The notes beneath the pieces were generated by a model, which saw only the letters and a list, made by a program, of their open reading frames with translations, had not been told where the DNA came from and searched no databases. From contig NC_089390.1 in the NCBI RefSeq assembly GCF_003171515.1, positions 8,374,274-8,438,273 of the forward strand: 64,000 nt of DNA, read 5' to 3'. The DNA is from Pyrenophora tritici-repentis. Lineage: Eukaryota > Ascomycota > Dothideomycetes > Pleosporales > Pleosporaceae. Both the position numbers and the translations under genes were made by a program. Shown here piece by piece: positions 11,019-23,056 of the stretch (the first letter of the stretch is position 1; the number at the start of each line of letters is the position of its first letter).

Positions 11019-11762
11019 ATGGCCGCTACCGATTCCAAGCCGGCCTTGTCTACGCTCAAGACACCCATGTCGGCCACCTATCCCTCCGAACTCAGGTCGC
11101 CCATGATCACCTCTGCAACCACGCCCATCTTTGCCAACATCAAGCGGGAAGACTCTGACCTCAAGACTCCAATCACCCCACCGACCGCCTACCTGGAGTT
11201 TCTCAAGAACCTGTCGCCTGTCCTCTCGAGCCCAATGTCCACCGGTACCAGCTGCAAGTTTGTCTTTGGGGATACTCGCCCCACCTCGGTCACTTCATCC
11301 GCCTCCAGCGCCTCCTTCACATCCACCTCGGCCCCTGCAGACAAGGAATCACCAGCAACGTCAAGATCAAGCAGCTGCAGTAGGTGCGACACTTCCAAAG
11401 AGGACCAGCCTCCCATGTCTGCACCTCCAACCAAAGTCCAAACCGTCACCATCCCTCCCCCATCACCCTTTAGGCGGCCACATTCAGCGCGTACACCCCG
11501 CCTTTACATACCCCAATCACCCTATTCGCCCGCCGCTGTACGGTCACCAGCGAGCGCAAAGTCCATTCAATCACCCTATTCCGCCGTCTCATCGCCCAAG
11601 ACTTGGGATGCAGAAAAGAAGACTGGTCGAGCAAGGCGCGTCAGCGTGCGCGAAGTCGTTACAAGGACAGTGACATATAGTCGCACGCCCGTCGACGCCA
11701 AAGCGCCACAGTTTCCGCAGATTGACCCCGCACCCCGCGGTAAGAGGAGGAAGGTCGAGTAG
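11019..11762 (+). CDS. Unknown serine/proline-rich protein with basic C-terminal tail
   Basis: Intronless frame of 247 residues from ATG 11019-11021 (MAATDSKPALSTLKTPM). The protein is rich in S, P, T and A, with repeated SPxS/TP-type motifs, such as TPRLYIPQSPYSPA and SIQSPYSAVSSP, that would suit proline-directed kinases. Near the end are REVVTRTVTYSRTP and the basic cluster RGKRRKVE, a plausible monopartite nuclear localisation signal. No folded domain is obvious. I do not recognise the family. The strongly biased composition and unbroken frame after a good start context make it likely to be real; a nuclear, phospho-regulated protein is a guess from composition. Confidence 0.7.
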   Translation: MAATDSKPALSTLKTPMSATYPSELRSPMITSATTPIFANIKREDSDLKTPITPPTAYLEFLKNLSPVLSSPMSTGTSCKFVFGDTRPTSVTSSASSASFTSTSAPADKESPATSRSSSCSRCDTSKEDQPPMSAPPTKVQTVTIPPPSPFRRPHSARTPRLYIPQSPYSPAAVRSPASAKSIQSPYSAVSSPKTWDAEKKTGRARRVSVREVVTRTVTYSRTPVDAKAPQFPQIDPAPRGKRRKVE

Positions 11763-12052
11763 GAAATCTGCTGCTGTTACGCAACCCTACCGCTTATGGA
11801 ATGCTGGCTCGAGCATGAGCGGTTGCGCAACCCTCTGTGCTACTTCACGACACAACTGTACTGGCGCCTAGGCACAGCACCTAATTTCCATTCGCCCAAC
11901 ATCTATTGTCTACATTATACACGACTTGCACAAACTACCCGGCCATTGAACTAATACTCGGGTCCAGGCGATCCCATCACAACCTACTTTCAACTGCTTG
12001 CACCACATTCTCAACCTACTACCATCATCGCCTTTTTCCTTTTTCCTTTGTT

Positions 12053-12091
<39 letters not shown>

Positions 12092-15000
12092 CCCAAATCA
12101 ATAGAGAAACGACGTTATGGCCACGTCCTTTTTCTCACGACCCTAACGGCGGAAAACATGTATTCGGCGTTGAGATTACCATTACCACATTTGTAGCGGA
12201 TACCAATTATCGGCGGGTGGTGCGCCGGCGCTTTTGGTGTTGATTGGCCAAACTACGGAACGAGGCTACCTCATCGATCTGATGGATGTGAGAGGAACGC
12301 ACAGGCTACTGGCACGTGGATGTGCTGGGCGGCAAGATGCTGCATGCAGTGTATTGGATGGAGCCGGGCGGCAAAAACAGATAGCCCTGGCTGTGCGGGC
12401 TAGCGAGGTCAGATGAGTGGATAGTTTTCTACGCCTATTGCCCGCACAGTGCCCCGAGACACGAAAGTTGAAATAGTATTATAGGACGAGAAAGAAATGG
12501 ACATGATACCTGTTTTAAGCCATTGTTCCACGAAGAAAAAAAGACAATTAATCCCAATGCGTGTTTTGGAATTCGTCGTGGTGGAGGGAAGGAAGGATAT
12601 TGGCTTGGCTATAACGAGACATCCCTAACGATAAAACGTAGTTTTCGGCCACACCGAGGAACAAAAGCGCACAGCGCAGCATCGAAAACAAGCAAAAACT
12701 TGCCAGCCTTGTTTGCTGAATCATTGCTGGCCTTGCAGACTACAGTCGGCGCCTTGTGCATGTGACAACGCACTTTTTGTTCCGCTCGAAAGAGCCATTA
12801 TTTCCCAGAGACAATGCAGAAGGGTAATATAGATGCGCTTAGCACAACCAATTGAACGCACCACATACGCACGCAACGACAAGAAACAAGGAAAGAGAAA
12901 CCAGGCTACGATTGCTGTAATTCTCTCCGCTACTATTGTACACGTCAAGGTCCAGCCCGACCGATCGTGTGTGGAAGCAACGCCAAAAAGCCCAATATCC
13001 TAACAAGGAGGCGTCGTCGTCTGTCAGACCCTCTCTCTTTTTCCCTGTCTTCCTGCTCCAAGGAAAGAAAAGGCCCGGGCGCCAACACAGAACCCAATCC
13101 CAACGATGCGTAACCTTCCCGCTCTCCTTAGATGTGACCAATCAGAGAGATGGACAGGGATATAGTGACTTGTACATGGGCGCTTAACCAGGGCTGTGGA
13201 GACGGGTTGCGCTAGTGGGAGAGGGGTGTGTTTGTTCAGCGGGAGGGAGAGGGTCATGTGAGAGTGTGTAATTTGTGAGCAAGTGGGATGTGGGTTAACA
13301 TAGGTGCAGGTGGAGTAAGGTGAAAAGTGGTATGATTGTGAGTTGGAGTAAGCTGGTGGAGGCATTACTATTATACTAGATGCAGACATGTATCTGCTTG
13401 CAGACTTGCAAAGGTACATGTGTAGCGAGATGGTTTAATAGACAGCTACACGTATGTATGCATGCTGAACTGTACTGTTACTGTGTAGGAAAAAAGCTCA
13501 GATACAGACATTGGAAGATAGGGTGCTCTACGTGCAGACACACACTAGGCACTAAGGCAGCATACTTTCCAAATCCCATCCCATGTCTACCCCAAGCCTC
13601 AAAACTGCCCACCGCCGATCATCTTGCGACCAAGTCGAGAATCGGACCGTATCCTGATAAAGGTCGAGAAAGAGAGAAAGCGGCATGCTCGTCGTACCAC
13701 TTCCCCCATCCCCGGTGGCACATGGCAATTCCGTAGTGTCGGCGCCTCGTCAAAACGGCCTACGGCGCTTCTGCGGCGGCATAGCAAAGAGAGCGTGCTT
13801 TCTTTCGCGCTTAATTGTTACCTTGACTCGATACTCCAGTCTTGATGGGGGAGGTGAGTAGAGATAGGTGTGGAGTTTGATGGGGCGTTTGGGCCGCGTG
13901 TGTTTGAGGTGTGGACGGTGGACGGTGCTACGCCGCTGGGGATGAAGATGGCGGCGCACACCGACTGCGCGTGCGGCACGTACGGTACGTGTCTACTGAG
14001 GAAGAAAGATGGGCATCCCAAGGTACATGGCTCAGGAATGGGTAATCGCGCTTGTGTCGTTTAATGGTTATGTGGCACAGTTAGGCGGGACAAAGGCGCG
14101 ACATGTGTCAACTGGGCATTAACTTACAGGAAGCTGACAATTTTCCAAGACGTTTTGAAATTATCCATGTCTGTTAGACTATATTACTGGCAAGATGTAA
14201 GACTGCATTAGCAGATAGCAAGCCAGCAAGTACTTTTCGCTTTTTTCCATATATAAAGTTCACACTTGTGGTGTCATAGGATCGATGTATACCTAACGTT
14301 GTACTGCTAAACGAAAACATGCGGCAAATGGGCTTGGTCTAACTATTTAATACGATGAGTGGCAGTATCTATGCCTTGCAAGGAAAAGTGGAAGCGTGGC
14401 CAGGGCGGGCTGGAATCCGATACGTGGGTTGCGTGTCCGGTGGCGACGTACTACTCATAGAGGGCAACCGCGCAAGAGCTACCCTCGATCATCACATCAT
14501 GTACGCCTCCAGATTTGAAGGAAGAGTAGTGCAAACACCAACGTCCAAGCCCCAAGCAGTTATATCAACCAGGCCAACATCTGGCCACAAAAGCAACCAA
14601 CATGGCGCGGATCTGACCTTCGGAGATTATCGCATCAAGGCCTCCCTTGCAGCCCGCTCCTGTGCCGCTATCTTGCATTCGAGGCATCGAAGGACGCATA
14701 AGATTGAGATCGAGGGGCTAATGCAAGGCGTATGTTTCGGCAGTTGTTGAGCACCTTCTTACACTGCTTGTGGGTAATGACCTTGTTGCCCTTTAGCACG
14801 ATACACGAAGCGATGAATTGGGAACGGCATAGCAGAAATAGACTTTGCGTGTTAACGCGCATAGGACTTGCGAAAGCAGAAGCCGGGCGTTCATTGCGTA
14901 CTTGGCGACATCATGTGCAAGGGAGATTGTCAGTCATTGTAGACATCTTGATATTGTGCATGTTGCTGGTGAGGTGTTTCCGGAACTGCTGCCGTCATTG

Positions 15001-15267
15001 TCATTGCTCACTGGTCTTACCTCTCGGACTTTTGAAATTCCTTGGGTGCCTTTCAGCCTGCTCTGGCTATATTCTCTTCTTTACAAGGACGGTATTGTCC
15101 AATGTTCTAACAGGAGCGCGGCCCAAATACGTATATCCTCGAACCCTGTTACTCTCCCCCTCTCCGGTGTCAATGGGGGGTATAGAGCCCCTGACCCTGT
15201 ATTTGACATGTACCTGCAGACTTCTGCAAGATTCTCACTAATCACCTCCCCAAAGCAAACACGCGCA
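11763..15267. other. 3.5-kb stretch without a supported gene
   Basis: The longest gene-free stretch of the window. It contains many short overlapping reading frames, the longest 169 codons (14732-15241), none with recognisable domains, convincing splice structure or protein-like composition. A TAC microsatellite lies at 12053-12091. No tRNA, no copy of the 113-bp element and no terminal repeats were found. It may carry long untranslated regions or regulatory sequence. Confidence 0.5.
12053..12091. repeat. (TAC)13 microsatellite
   Basis: Thirteen perfect TAC units, directly after a T/C-rich run. About 290 bp downstream of the stop of the gene at 11019, so possibly in its 3' untranslated region. 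Confidence 0.95.
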
Positions 15268-15850
15268 CTATAGCACGTCCTTCTCCTTGGCCAACTTCTC
15301 GGCCATCTTCTTCGCCTTCTCTGTCCTCTCTTCCCTCAACGTAGCAAACACCCAAAACCAAGCCGAAACCTCCATGAAGCCAAAAGTGAAGACAAAGCTA
15401 TTGTTCAGATGGGCGCCGGCACTCATCCTGAAGTCCATGCCCCTGGGCGCAAACATGCCGCCTTCTTTGAATATATACGTGTATGCTGTGAGGCCAAAGA
15501 GGAAGAGAAGACGTACGGGCGCCTGGAGGCCCCAGAACTGGTCGAAGACGTCTTCATGAAGGGAGAGGGCGGTAAGGTCGCTGAGACCGAGGAAGGCGAA
15601 GAGCATGGCTATGAAGGCTGTGGCTGCAGAGGGTTTGTTAAAATCGCGGGGAGTTGGCTGCAACGCGTTAGAAGTCATTTGGAAGACCGAGAGAGGTAAT
15701 TGGGCGACATACGAGTTGCATTGACTCTCCCAGTAGCACAATGACGCCTTGCTTTGATATCAAGGCGGGATTCTTGAGCAGGACCACGGCTAGTGTGATG
15801 TGGAACAAGGCTATGCTGCGAATCATTGTGTTTGCCGATATTATCGCCAT
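15268..15850 (-). CDS. ILM1: ILM1-like membrane protein
   Basis: Exon 1 is 15713-15850 (ATG at 15848-15850), the intron 15658-15712 (GTATGT, CTAAC branch site, GCAG) and exon 2 15268-15657; 175 residues. The spliced protein reads MAIISANTMIRSIALFHITL ... LLGESMQL, then PTPRDFNKPSAATAFIAMLFAF. It has four hydrophobic segments, the motifs FLGLSDLTALSL and WGLQAPVRLLFLFGLTAYTYIF, and a lysine/glutamate-rich C-terminus. This matches the fungal family of yeast Ilm1 (increased loss of mitochondrial DNA), an ER-associated membrane protein of unclear biochemical role. It is divergent from the dipeptidase at 16217, and copy 2 of the 113-bp element lies in the shared spacer. Confidence 0.82.
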
Positions 15851-16077
15851 GTTTGCGGATATGTGTAATGCGACTGAGTCAGCTGTTGGTACAATATGAA
15901 GTTGGTCGTCGCGAAGATCGATGTTGGGTTTACGAGTGTATACGTACAAGGTACACTTCAACTCGCGTGTTGTGTTCGGACGAAACCCCGAAAAAGTAAG
16001 TCCGCCTTGTCCGCCAAGCCCGCTGATATCTTCCTTACTCTTGTCGCGCCCGGGTTTTTGATTTCAAATAATCCTCA

Positions 16078-16190
16078 CACCTGGGTGACATAAAATACTG
16101 GACAGTATGGGCAAGCACCTAATAGACGTGTCTGGCGACTACAGTCGTTTTTTTACACAGGTATGTTCAGTATTTTATGACACCCGGGTG
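16078..16190 (+). mobile_element. 113-bp MITE-like element, copy 2
   Basis: Begins CACCTGGGTG and ends with the perfect palindrome CACCCGGGTG. Flanked by the 4-bp direct repeat CTCA (16074-16077 and 16191-16194). Same length as and ungapped alignment with the other three copies. It lies in the 366-bp divergent spacer between ILM1 (start 15850) and the membrane dipeptidase, ending only 26 bp before the dipeptidase ATG. Confidence 0.9.
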
Positions 16191-16216
16191 CTCACAATAC
16201 TTTGATTACCTTGCTG

Positions 16217-17732
16217 ATGATGGAGAAGTCAAGCGGGCTCTCCGTTAGCACAGACCATGCGACAACGCAGCGCAGCCGCCATCAAAGACGGCGCCCATGC
16301 GGCATAGATGACGTCATATTCTTCATAATCATATGCCTTATCGCGTCCATTGTCTGGTGCTCGGAGTTACGAGCTTTGCTTCCAGCCCAGAAACACAAAC
16401 GTGGGGGACTTGTTTCGGTGGAAGGCAGAGTCACCAAAATATTGGAAGAGAACCCCCTAATTGGTCAGCAATCACCATGTCATGATGGAACTGGGCTGAC
16501 CTTCCAAAGACGGCCATAATGATCTCATGATATTCATCCGAAGCACCTACCAGAACCACATCTACAACGCTTCTGGTAGTGACTTTGCGGACAAATGGGA
16601 AAATGGGGGTCTTGCACAGCATGTTGATGTCCCACGTCTGGAAAAGGGCAAGCAGGGCGGTGCGTTCTGGAGCGCTTTCTGGCCGTGTCCAACAAGCGGA
16701 AATGGTACCGACTTCTCAGATGCGAGGTACTACGACAGTAAGACGAACAAGTTTCCCTTTAAGATGACCAGGCTGACAGTAAAAGTCGTCCAATCCACAA
16801 TCAGCCAGCTCGACCTTTTCGGTCGTCTAGGTCAGCAATACCCCAAGTATTTCACGTCCTCGAAGACCAGCGCAGAAGCCGCTCACACATTTGAGAACGG
16901 GGGTTTCATTGCCCCCGTGATCATCGAAGGTCTGCACCAAATCGGCAACTCGATTTCAAACTTACGTCTCTACCACCAACTTGGAGTCCGCTACGCGACG
17001 TTGACATGGAACTGCCACAACAAATACGCCGACGCCGCTTTGCAGACTGAAGCAGCAGGTTCCGGTTCAGGCATTGCAAAGCCCTACTGGCATGGTCTGA
17101 GCCCAGCAGGCCGCGAGCTAGTCAAGGAGATGAATCGTTTGGGCATGCTAGTCGACCTCGCACATGTTAGCCAAGACACGATGCGTGACGTGCTTGTAGG
17201 AAAAGGCGAAACAGGCTGGAACGGTAGTCTAGCACCACCCATTTTCAGCCACAGCTCAGCCTATGCAATCTGCCCACATCCGCGTAACGTGCCAGACGAC
17301 ATTCTGCAGCTCGTTAAACAACGCAACTCCATCGTTATGGTCAATTTCAACCCAGAGTTTGTTTCGTGCAAGCCTGCGAATACTACAAACAGCCTACCGG
17401 ACTTTGTTCCAGAGACAAATACATTGGCACAGGTTGTCCGTCACATCAGGCATATCGGAGAGCTGATTGGATACGACCATGTTGGCATCGGTACGGATTA
17501 CGATGGCATTGAATCGACGCCTGTGGGTCTGGAGGATGTTTCAAAGTTTCCCGATCTTTTCGCCGAGCTATTGAGACAGGGAATCAGCGATGAGGATGCA
17601 GCCAAGATCGCAGGACGAAACATACTCAGAGTATGGGCTGAGGCTGATAAGGTGGCTAGTGAGTTGCAAAAGACCACGTTGCCGTTGGAAGACGACGTGA
17701 AGAATAATTGGGTGAAGCGTCGGGAACTGTGA
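16217..17732 (+). CDS. Membrane-anchored dipeptidase (renal dipeptidase family, M19)
   Basis: Zinc dipeptidase of peptidase family M19. Exon 1 is 16217-16463, the intron 16464-16509 (46 nt), exon 2 16510-17732; 489 residues. A second ATG at 16220 is equally possible. Near residues 30-60 a hydrophobic segment (VIFFIIICLIASIVWC) after a basic N-terminus predicts a type II membrane anchor with the catalytic part in the secretory lumen or outside. Splicing joins the zinc-binding DGHNDL; other catalytic elements are the bridging glutamate in IIEGLHQIGNS, the histidine in PIFSHSSAYAIC, and HVGIGTDYDGI. YATLTWNCHNKYADAAL is typical of the family. Copy 2 of the 113-bp element sits almost at the start codon and may be part of the 5' leader. 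Confidence 0.92.
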
Positions 17733-17856
17733 GCTAGTTGTGGAACGAGTCTTTGTGGGCCTAGACTCTAGGTCTGATCTGGCTCCAAGGTTATAATTGT
17801 GCATTCAATAGTAGATATCAACTACAAATCCACCTATACAGTGGAATACATTCGAC

Positions 17857-20800
17857 CTATATGCCTAAATGACTTCTAAGCTTCTCCAACACACTAGCGA
17901 CAAGCTTCTCATTCTTGCCTTCTTGTCTCTTACTCTCCCTGTTCGCTACCTTTTCCAACTGCTTCGCTATATCCTTGTCCTCACCATTCTTCCAGTACGC
18001 TTCCGAACGTTCTACAAAGCGCACAAACGCTTCGAGGACGACTTCTTTACCCTCCCAGCTCTTGCCACTAAGTGCTTTGTCTAACACAGGCCAAACAACC
18101 TTTGCGTTGACGATGTCGATGTTTTCACTGCCTACGGCATTCGTGATTTGCAGCACGCAATCGGCGACTGTCTTCGCTGCTGTATGCTTAATGGCCCACT
18201 GTCTACTTTCCAGGTGCCTTTCGGAGAGCACGATGATTTCTTTGAGATAGAGAGAAACGGTACGTGGGCCTGCGACGTGGTCGTCCCATGTTTCTGTGAA
18301 GCTCTTCCGAACTTGTTCCTCCGAGTCATGTTTGGCGAGGAAGATGAAGGGCAAGAATTCTGCTTGGAAAGAAGTGAAGCGGTCGGTGGCGTAAAGCGAC
18401 ATGGCTCGCATAATGTCTGCCGCTAAAAGGCGATTCCTATCGCTACTTTCCTCAGACTCAAAATACATCTTGTTGACAAAGGCGAAGGTAGAAAGAAGTT
18501 GTTTGTCAGAAGCTAGACGCGCAAGATAGCCTGCCGCCGCCGCATAGGATGAGCTGACCGTTTCATTCCGATCATGGATTTGCTTCTGGACCAACTTCAA
18601 GAAGCTGTCGGCATAGGGATTGAAAACAAATCTATGGCGCGTGGCTAATGTAACCAAGATTCTCGAACAGCCAACCTTGGATGGTAGACCGACAGCGTTC
18701 TTCATCGCGGCCTCGATACGTGGGACAAGCGCAGACATGGTCTCTTCATCTGCGAGATCCAGACAGCGTTCCACAGATTCAGTCAGGGGCGATGAGCGCA
18801 CACTGGCGAGGCGCATGTCGTCAATCTTCTGTTCGGTAAGATTATACTTGCTGGCGTTGAGGTGTACATAGTTGACTGCTTCGGGCTCCAAACTGCTGAG
18901 TAGACCAAGTAAGCGCTCCACGAGCTCAGGGACATGTGGGTTGAGCGTGTTCGCGTTACTTTTCTTGACGATCTGAAGTAGCGTGTGTACAGAAAAGAGA
19001 CGGACTTCCTCGGCTGACGACTCAAGACCAGACTGTGAAAACAGGAAGGGTATGACACGCTCAAGCTGAATTGTTGCGGACTTGTTTGAAGCATCACCAG
19101 CTTCAAGAGACCGGGTGAGTATTCCAGTCAGGACGCGGGCTAAAGATGCAGCTGCAACGCGAACAGTCTCTTTGATGTCGTCAAGCACCTTGAATGTCTT
19201 GCCCCAGATGGCGTCGGGATACTTCTCGTACTATGGTGGACTGTTAATGCACGTTGCCATAGAGTTCGTACAAATATTCTTACCTTGTCAATGCTGCGTC
19301 CCTGCACCAGGTCGGCGATGGCTGCACAAGAAGCCTGACGGACGCGCCATTCTTTTGTCAGAATACTTATGAGTAGATCATCCATGATTGCATCGAAGTG
19401 CTTGTCGATTGTGGCCGAAGAGTCTTTGACAAGTGCATTCCAGATGTCATTCATGGAGCGCTGCACATTGGGATTTGGATCGAACCTGCAGTTCTGTCAG
19501 CATACATATTCATTTGGGTGTGAAAGAAACTTTCACGGAAAGCATACCTATAACGATAGAGCTTTGGATAAAGCTTCGGATTCTGAGCCAAGTATCCATC
19601 AACACTGGAGTCGGAGAATATATTACTCAATCCGAATCTTCCAAACGCAGCTCGGCTAGACCAGATGGAGTTGTTGGACGCCATGGACATGAAGCGGTAC
19701 ACCAGACTCGAATCTCCAACCTCTGCTGCAAGGTTCAATATATCCTTGTATGTTGTGATAGAGCCGTCTCCAGTCGGTAACGCGCCAGGCTCGAAGAGCT
19801 GCGTGTCATCTGTAACCGTGCCGGCCATCTTAGACTTGTTGTCGGAGAAGGATCCCACTAAATCACGGACAAGATCGTCTTTGAGCTGGCGGTCTCCCTT
19901 CTCGTATACCAGGCCAAGTCCACGTGATGCTGCTTCCTGCACGACTTCATCCCGGTCAGAGAGACAGTTCTTGAAGGCTATTTGACATTGACTGAGATAG
20001 CTTTGCATATCCGGTTTGTGACCACAGTATTGGAGGAGACACAATAGCCAGATTACAGAAGCTTTCTTTAAAGACGGTTTTGTCTGCAAACAACCTTTCA
20101 GCGTTTTTTCCATGACTATCCCGAGCGTCTTCTCCCGCTTCGGTCCGAGGGGCGCCTGTAGAGGTGCATCCCATGGTTCTTGCGGTTGATCCGGATGGAG
20201 AATGTCCAGCTCAGCAGTCAATGCCTTCGATTCCCAGCCAGCTGCAAAACAGCTTAGGGCCTCACCAACTGAGAAGTGGACTTCCGGTTGACGGACCTCG
20301 TGGAGTTCGTAAAGCTTATCGCTAATTGTCTTGTAGTCGGATGCCTCTTCAGAATGAGATTCGTCTTCCTCAGTGATCATCGACAGATGACCTAGCGCCA
20401 GTATGGCACTCGTAGTGCCTGATTTGGCAGAGTCATAGATTTGTTGGACGACAGCTTCAGCTTTTCCATGCTTGGAGAGCAACAAGGGCGTGATCACATA
20501 GAACAGACTAAGCTGATCTATACATGAGAAGGCTGCACTCTTTAGGGTGGCGTCTCGTGAGTTTTTCATGATTTCGACTACTGCATGCAGCAGCTTGTTG
20601 ATTGGATGATCGTCGGCGATTGTTGCGGGCGTGGCGCTGGCTCTCCAGAATGCTCGGCTGTGGTAATAGCCCAATGCAAGAATGACACCACTAATCTGAT
20701 TGATATCAGCACCAATTGCGGACTCCCAATGTTGCAGTTTGTCGAAGAAGCCAACTTGGGCGCTCTGGAGAGCATTCTGGTCGATTTCCTTATGCGATGC

Positions 20801-23056
20801 CAGTAAACCATATGCGTGAGCAGCAGCAAGACGTCGTGCCGGATTATTGGATACTATGGATGGCTGCAAAGCCCGAAAGTCCCGAACCACGTTTGCTAAG
20901 ACCCAGTAACGCTGAGGGAGTAGAGACAGAAGTCGGACAAAGGTAGTACCAATGTCGCCAATATCACTAACATCGTCTCGCGTAAGTCTATCGAAACTAG
21001 CTCGTAGTATGACCGCAAGAGAGCGACCGTGAGACTCATTTGCTGCATATGCACGGAATGCTTGACGAGCACGCATATCTGTAGTCATTTGAGTGTCCAG
21101 TTTTCTCTCCCAGTTTTCGGGCGCATCATCACCCATATCCTTGTCAACCAAAGCAGACTGCATGGCGACGCTAGAACAGAAGCTAATAACTGTCGACAAG
21201 GCCCCTGGGTATTGCTGATAGAAGTCTTGTACCTGGAGCAGAGCGTCTTCTGACTTGTCAATGTCCATGGCGTCCTCATCCTGTGCTTGCTGTATGATGA
21301 TGAAGTTGACTAATTTGTCAAAGTCTGGAAAGATCAACTTGCTCTGATCCCGTTCACCAGGTGGCGTATTTGACATCTTGAACCAATACGGGTCGAGGCC
21401 ACGACGTCCTTCCTCAACGATTTCGTGTCGCTCAGCAGCGCCTCCACTGACGGCAAGAATGTCTATCCAACGAGCTAACACATCTTCATATGGAAGGCAT
21501 CGATTTGCGAACCTTGTCGCCACGTAGCGAGTACTTCTTGTGAAACGGTCTGATGCTGGCGTGTTATGCTGGTCTACGGTAGCATACCGGAGCAGTATCT
21601 GTCTGAACCTATGCATGATCGATGCATCAAACGGCTTGGAAAAGGCACCCAGTACCGAGGAGAGTGCTTCCTCTATACTGACGGCTACCTCTTTGCCAGC
21701 CGAATCTTCGCGTAGGGACCGAAATAAGAATTCTAGTAGGTCAAGATTTGGTTCCAGTAGTATCTTTTCAGGGGCAGCTTTCGCCAATAGCCCGATAGTA
21801 ACATAGCCGTAACCCCGTAGCTCCATGTCTTGATCACGATCCGGAGTCGGCCAGCCTTGGTCTTGTATGAAGGCCCTGAGATTGTCCACGAGACTTTGAG
21901 CAACCTGAGAGAGATTGGATGAGGCGCCATGGCGAGCGACGAAGTTGACCAACGAGAAGATGGCAGAGCGAAATTTGGAAGCCTCTCTACCTGCTGCCTT
22001 GTTGGTTGCATTTAATTCAGGTGAGAGAAGACCTTCTTCAACAATCCTCGCTATCTGCTGCGGATATGCTGTGCATCTGACTGACTTAGATAGGACATTA
22101 AGTATCCTAATCCGAAGAGGGGTCTTGACAGGTAGCGACCCATGTACGGTACTGGAGCCGAAATAAAGCCCGAGAAGAGCTTCGACAGCTTCTGATTGCT
22201 CAAGGTCTTTGGAAAGCATGACGCGTTTCAAAGTGTCTTCGCCGACTTCTGATATTCGAGAATTAGTATCAGCAGATGCGAAGAGGGCGGGCAGAAACTT
22301 TTCATCTTGGTTGAAAAGACCACTAGCCACGAAGCGTGCTACCAAAGCCTTTGATTCTGTCAAGCTCAAGCCTGCATCTGCAGTAGGGTCCCAAGCATCT
22401 GGCTTGCCCTGCAGGGTCAGGAACTTGTAGTCATCTGGTGAGAGACCTGGGCAGCGCTGCAAAGCTGACGACTGAGGCGCCGTCTCTTTTACAATTCCCA
22501 GCAAAATCAGCTTTCCGAACCATTTGGAAAGGAAAGCGGCATCATGGTCCGACAGACCCAAAGTCACCCTGAGCTCATCGTCCTCTTTGCTGCCACGCAG
22601 GGGAAGTTTGAAAAGAACCAGAAGACGCAGGATAAGATGGAACAACTGAGAAGCGTGTTGCTGCGACTTTTCATAGTCGTTGGAGATACCTTTGAGTAAG
22701 ACAGGAAGAAGGTCTAGTCGCTCGGCTACTGTGAGGCGTGATATGCCCTGTTGAATGTAGAGAATGTCGAAGTGCCGTATGAGGGAGATGTCGGCATTTT
22801 CCTTGTACTGCTTCAAGAGGGCGGCTACTGGAAGTTTGATGTCTTGTGACGTGATACGAGTGTTGATGTGTTGGCAGATGGAGATGACCTTGTTGCGTAC
22901 AGCGACGCTGTCTGAACCGAGCTTGAGGAGCAGAGGGGTGAGATAGATGTTGAGCAATTCTTCCAGCTTCTTCTCTGAGCTTGCTAGGGCTATGCGCATC
23001 TCGACCTTGCCGACCAGAGCAAGCTCCTTGGCTTCCGGGCTTTGTTCCGACGCCAT
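17857..23056 (-). CDS. ECM29: Proteasome adaptor and scaffold protein Ecm29
   Basis: Ecm29 is a HEAT-repeat protein that binds the 26S proteasome, clamps core and regulatory particle, and acts in proteasome quality control. Exon 1 is 19548-23056, exon 2 19284-19485 and exon 3 17857-19230, with introns of 62 and 53 nt; 1694 residues, compared with 1868 in yeast. It starts MASEQSPEAKELALVGKVEMR. The N-terminal region, with a conserved LLNIYLTPLLLKLGS, and the C-terminal HEAT-like helices (for example WNALVKDSSATIDKHFDAIM, KEWRVRQASCAAIADLV) match Ecm29. Splicing restores YRYRFDPNPNVQRSMNDIW, a family signature. It is divergent from the UBX-domain gene at 23714, which acts in the same ubiquitin-proteasome pathway. 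Confidence 0.93.

Noticed and set aside
14355..15273. Overlapping plus-strand frames of 131, 169 and 142 codons
   Set aside because: Composition is not protein-like, the frames overlap each other, and no domain or sensible splice pattern joins them.
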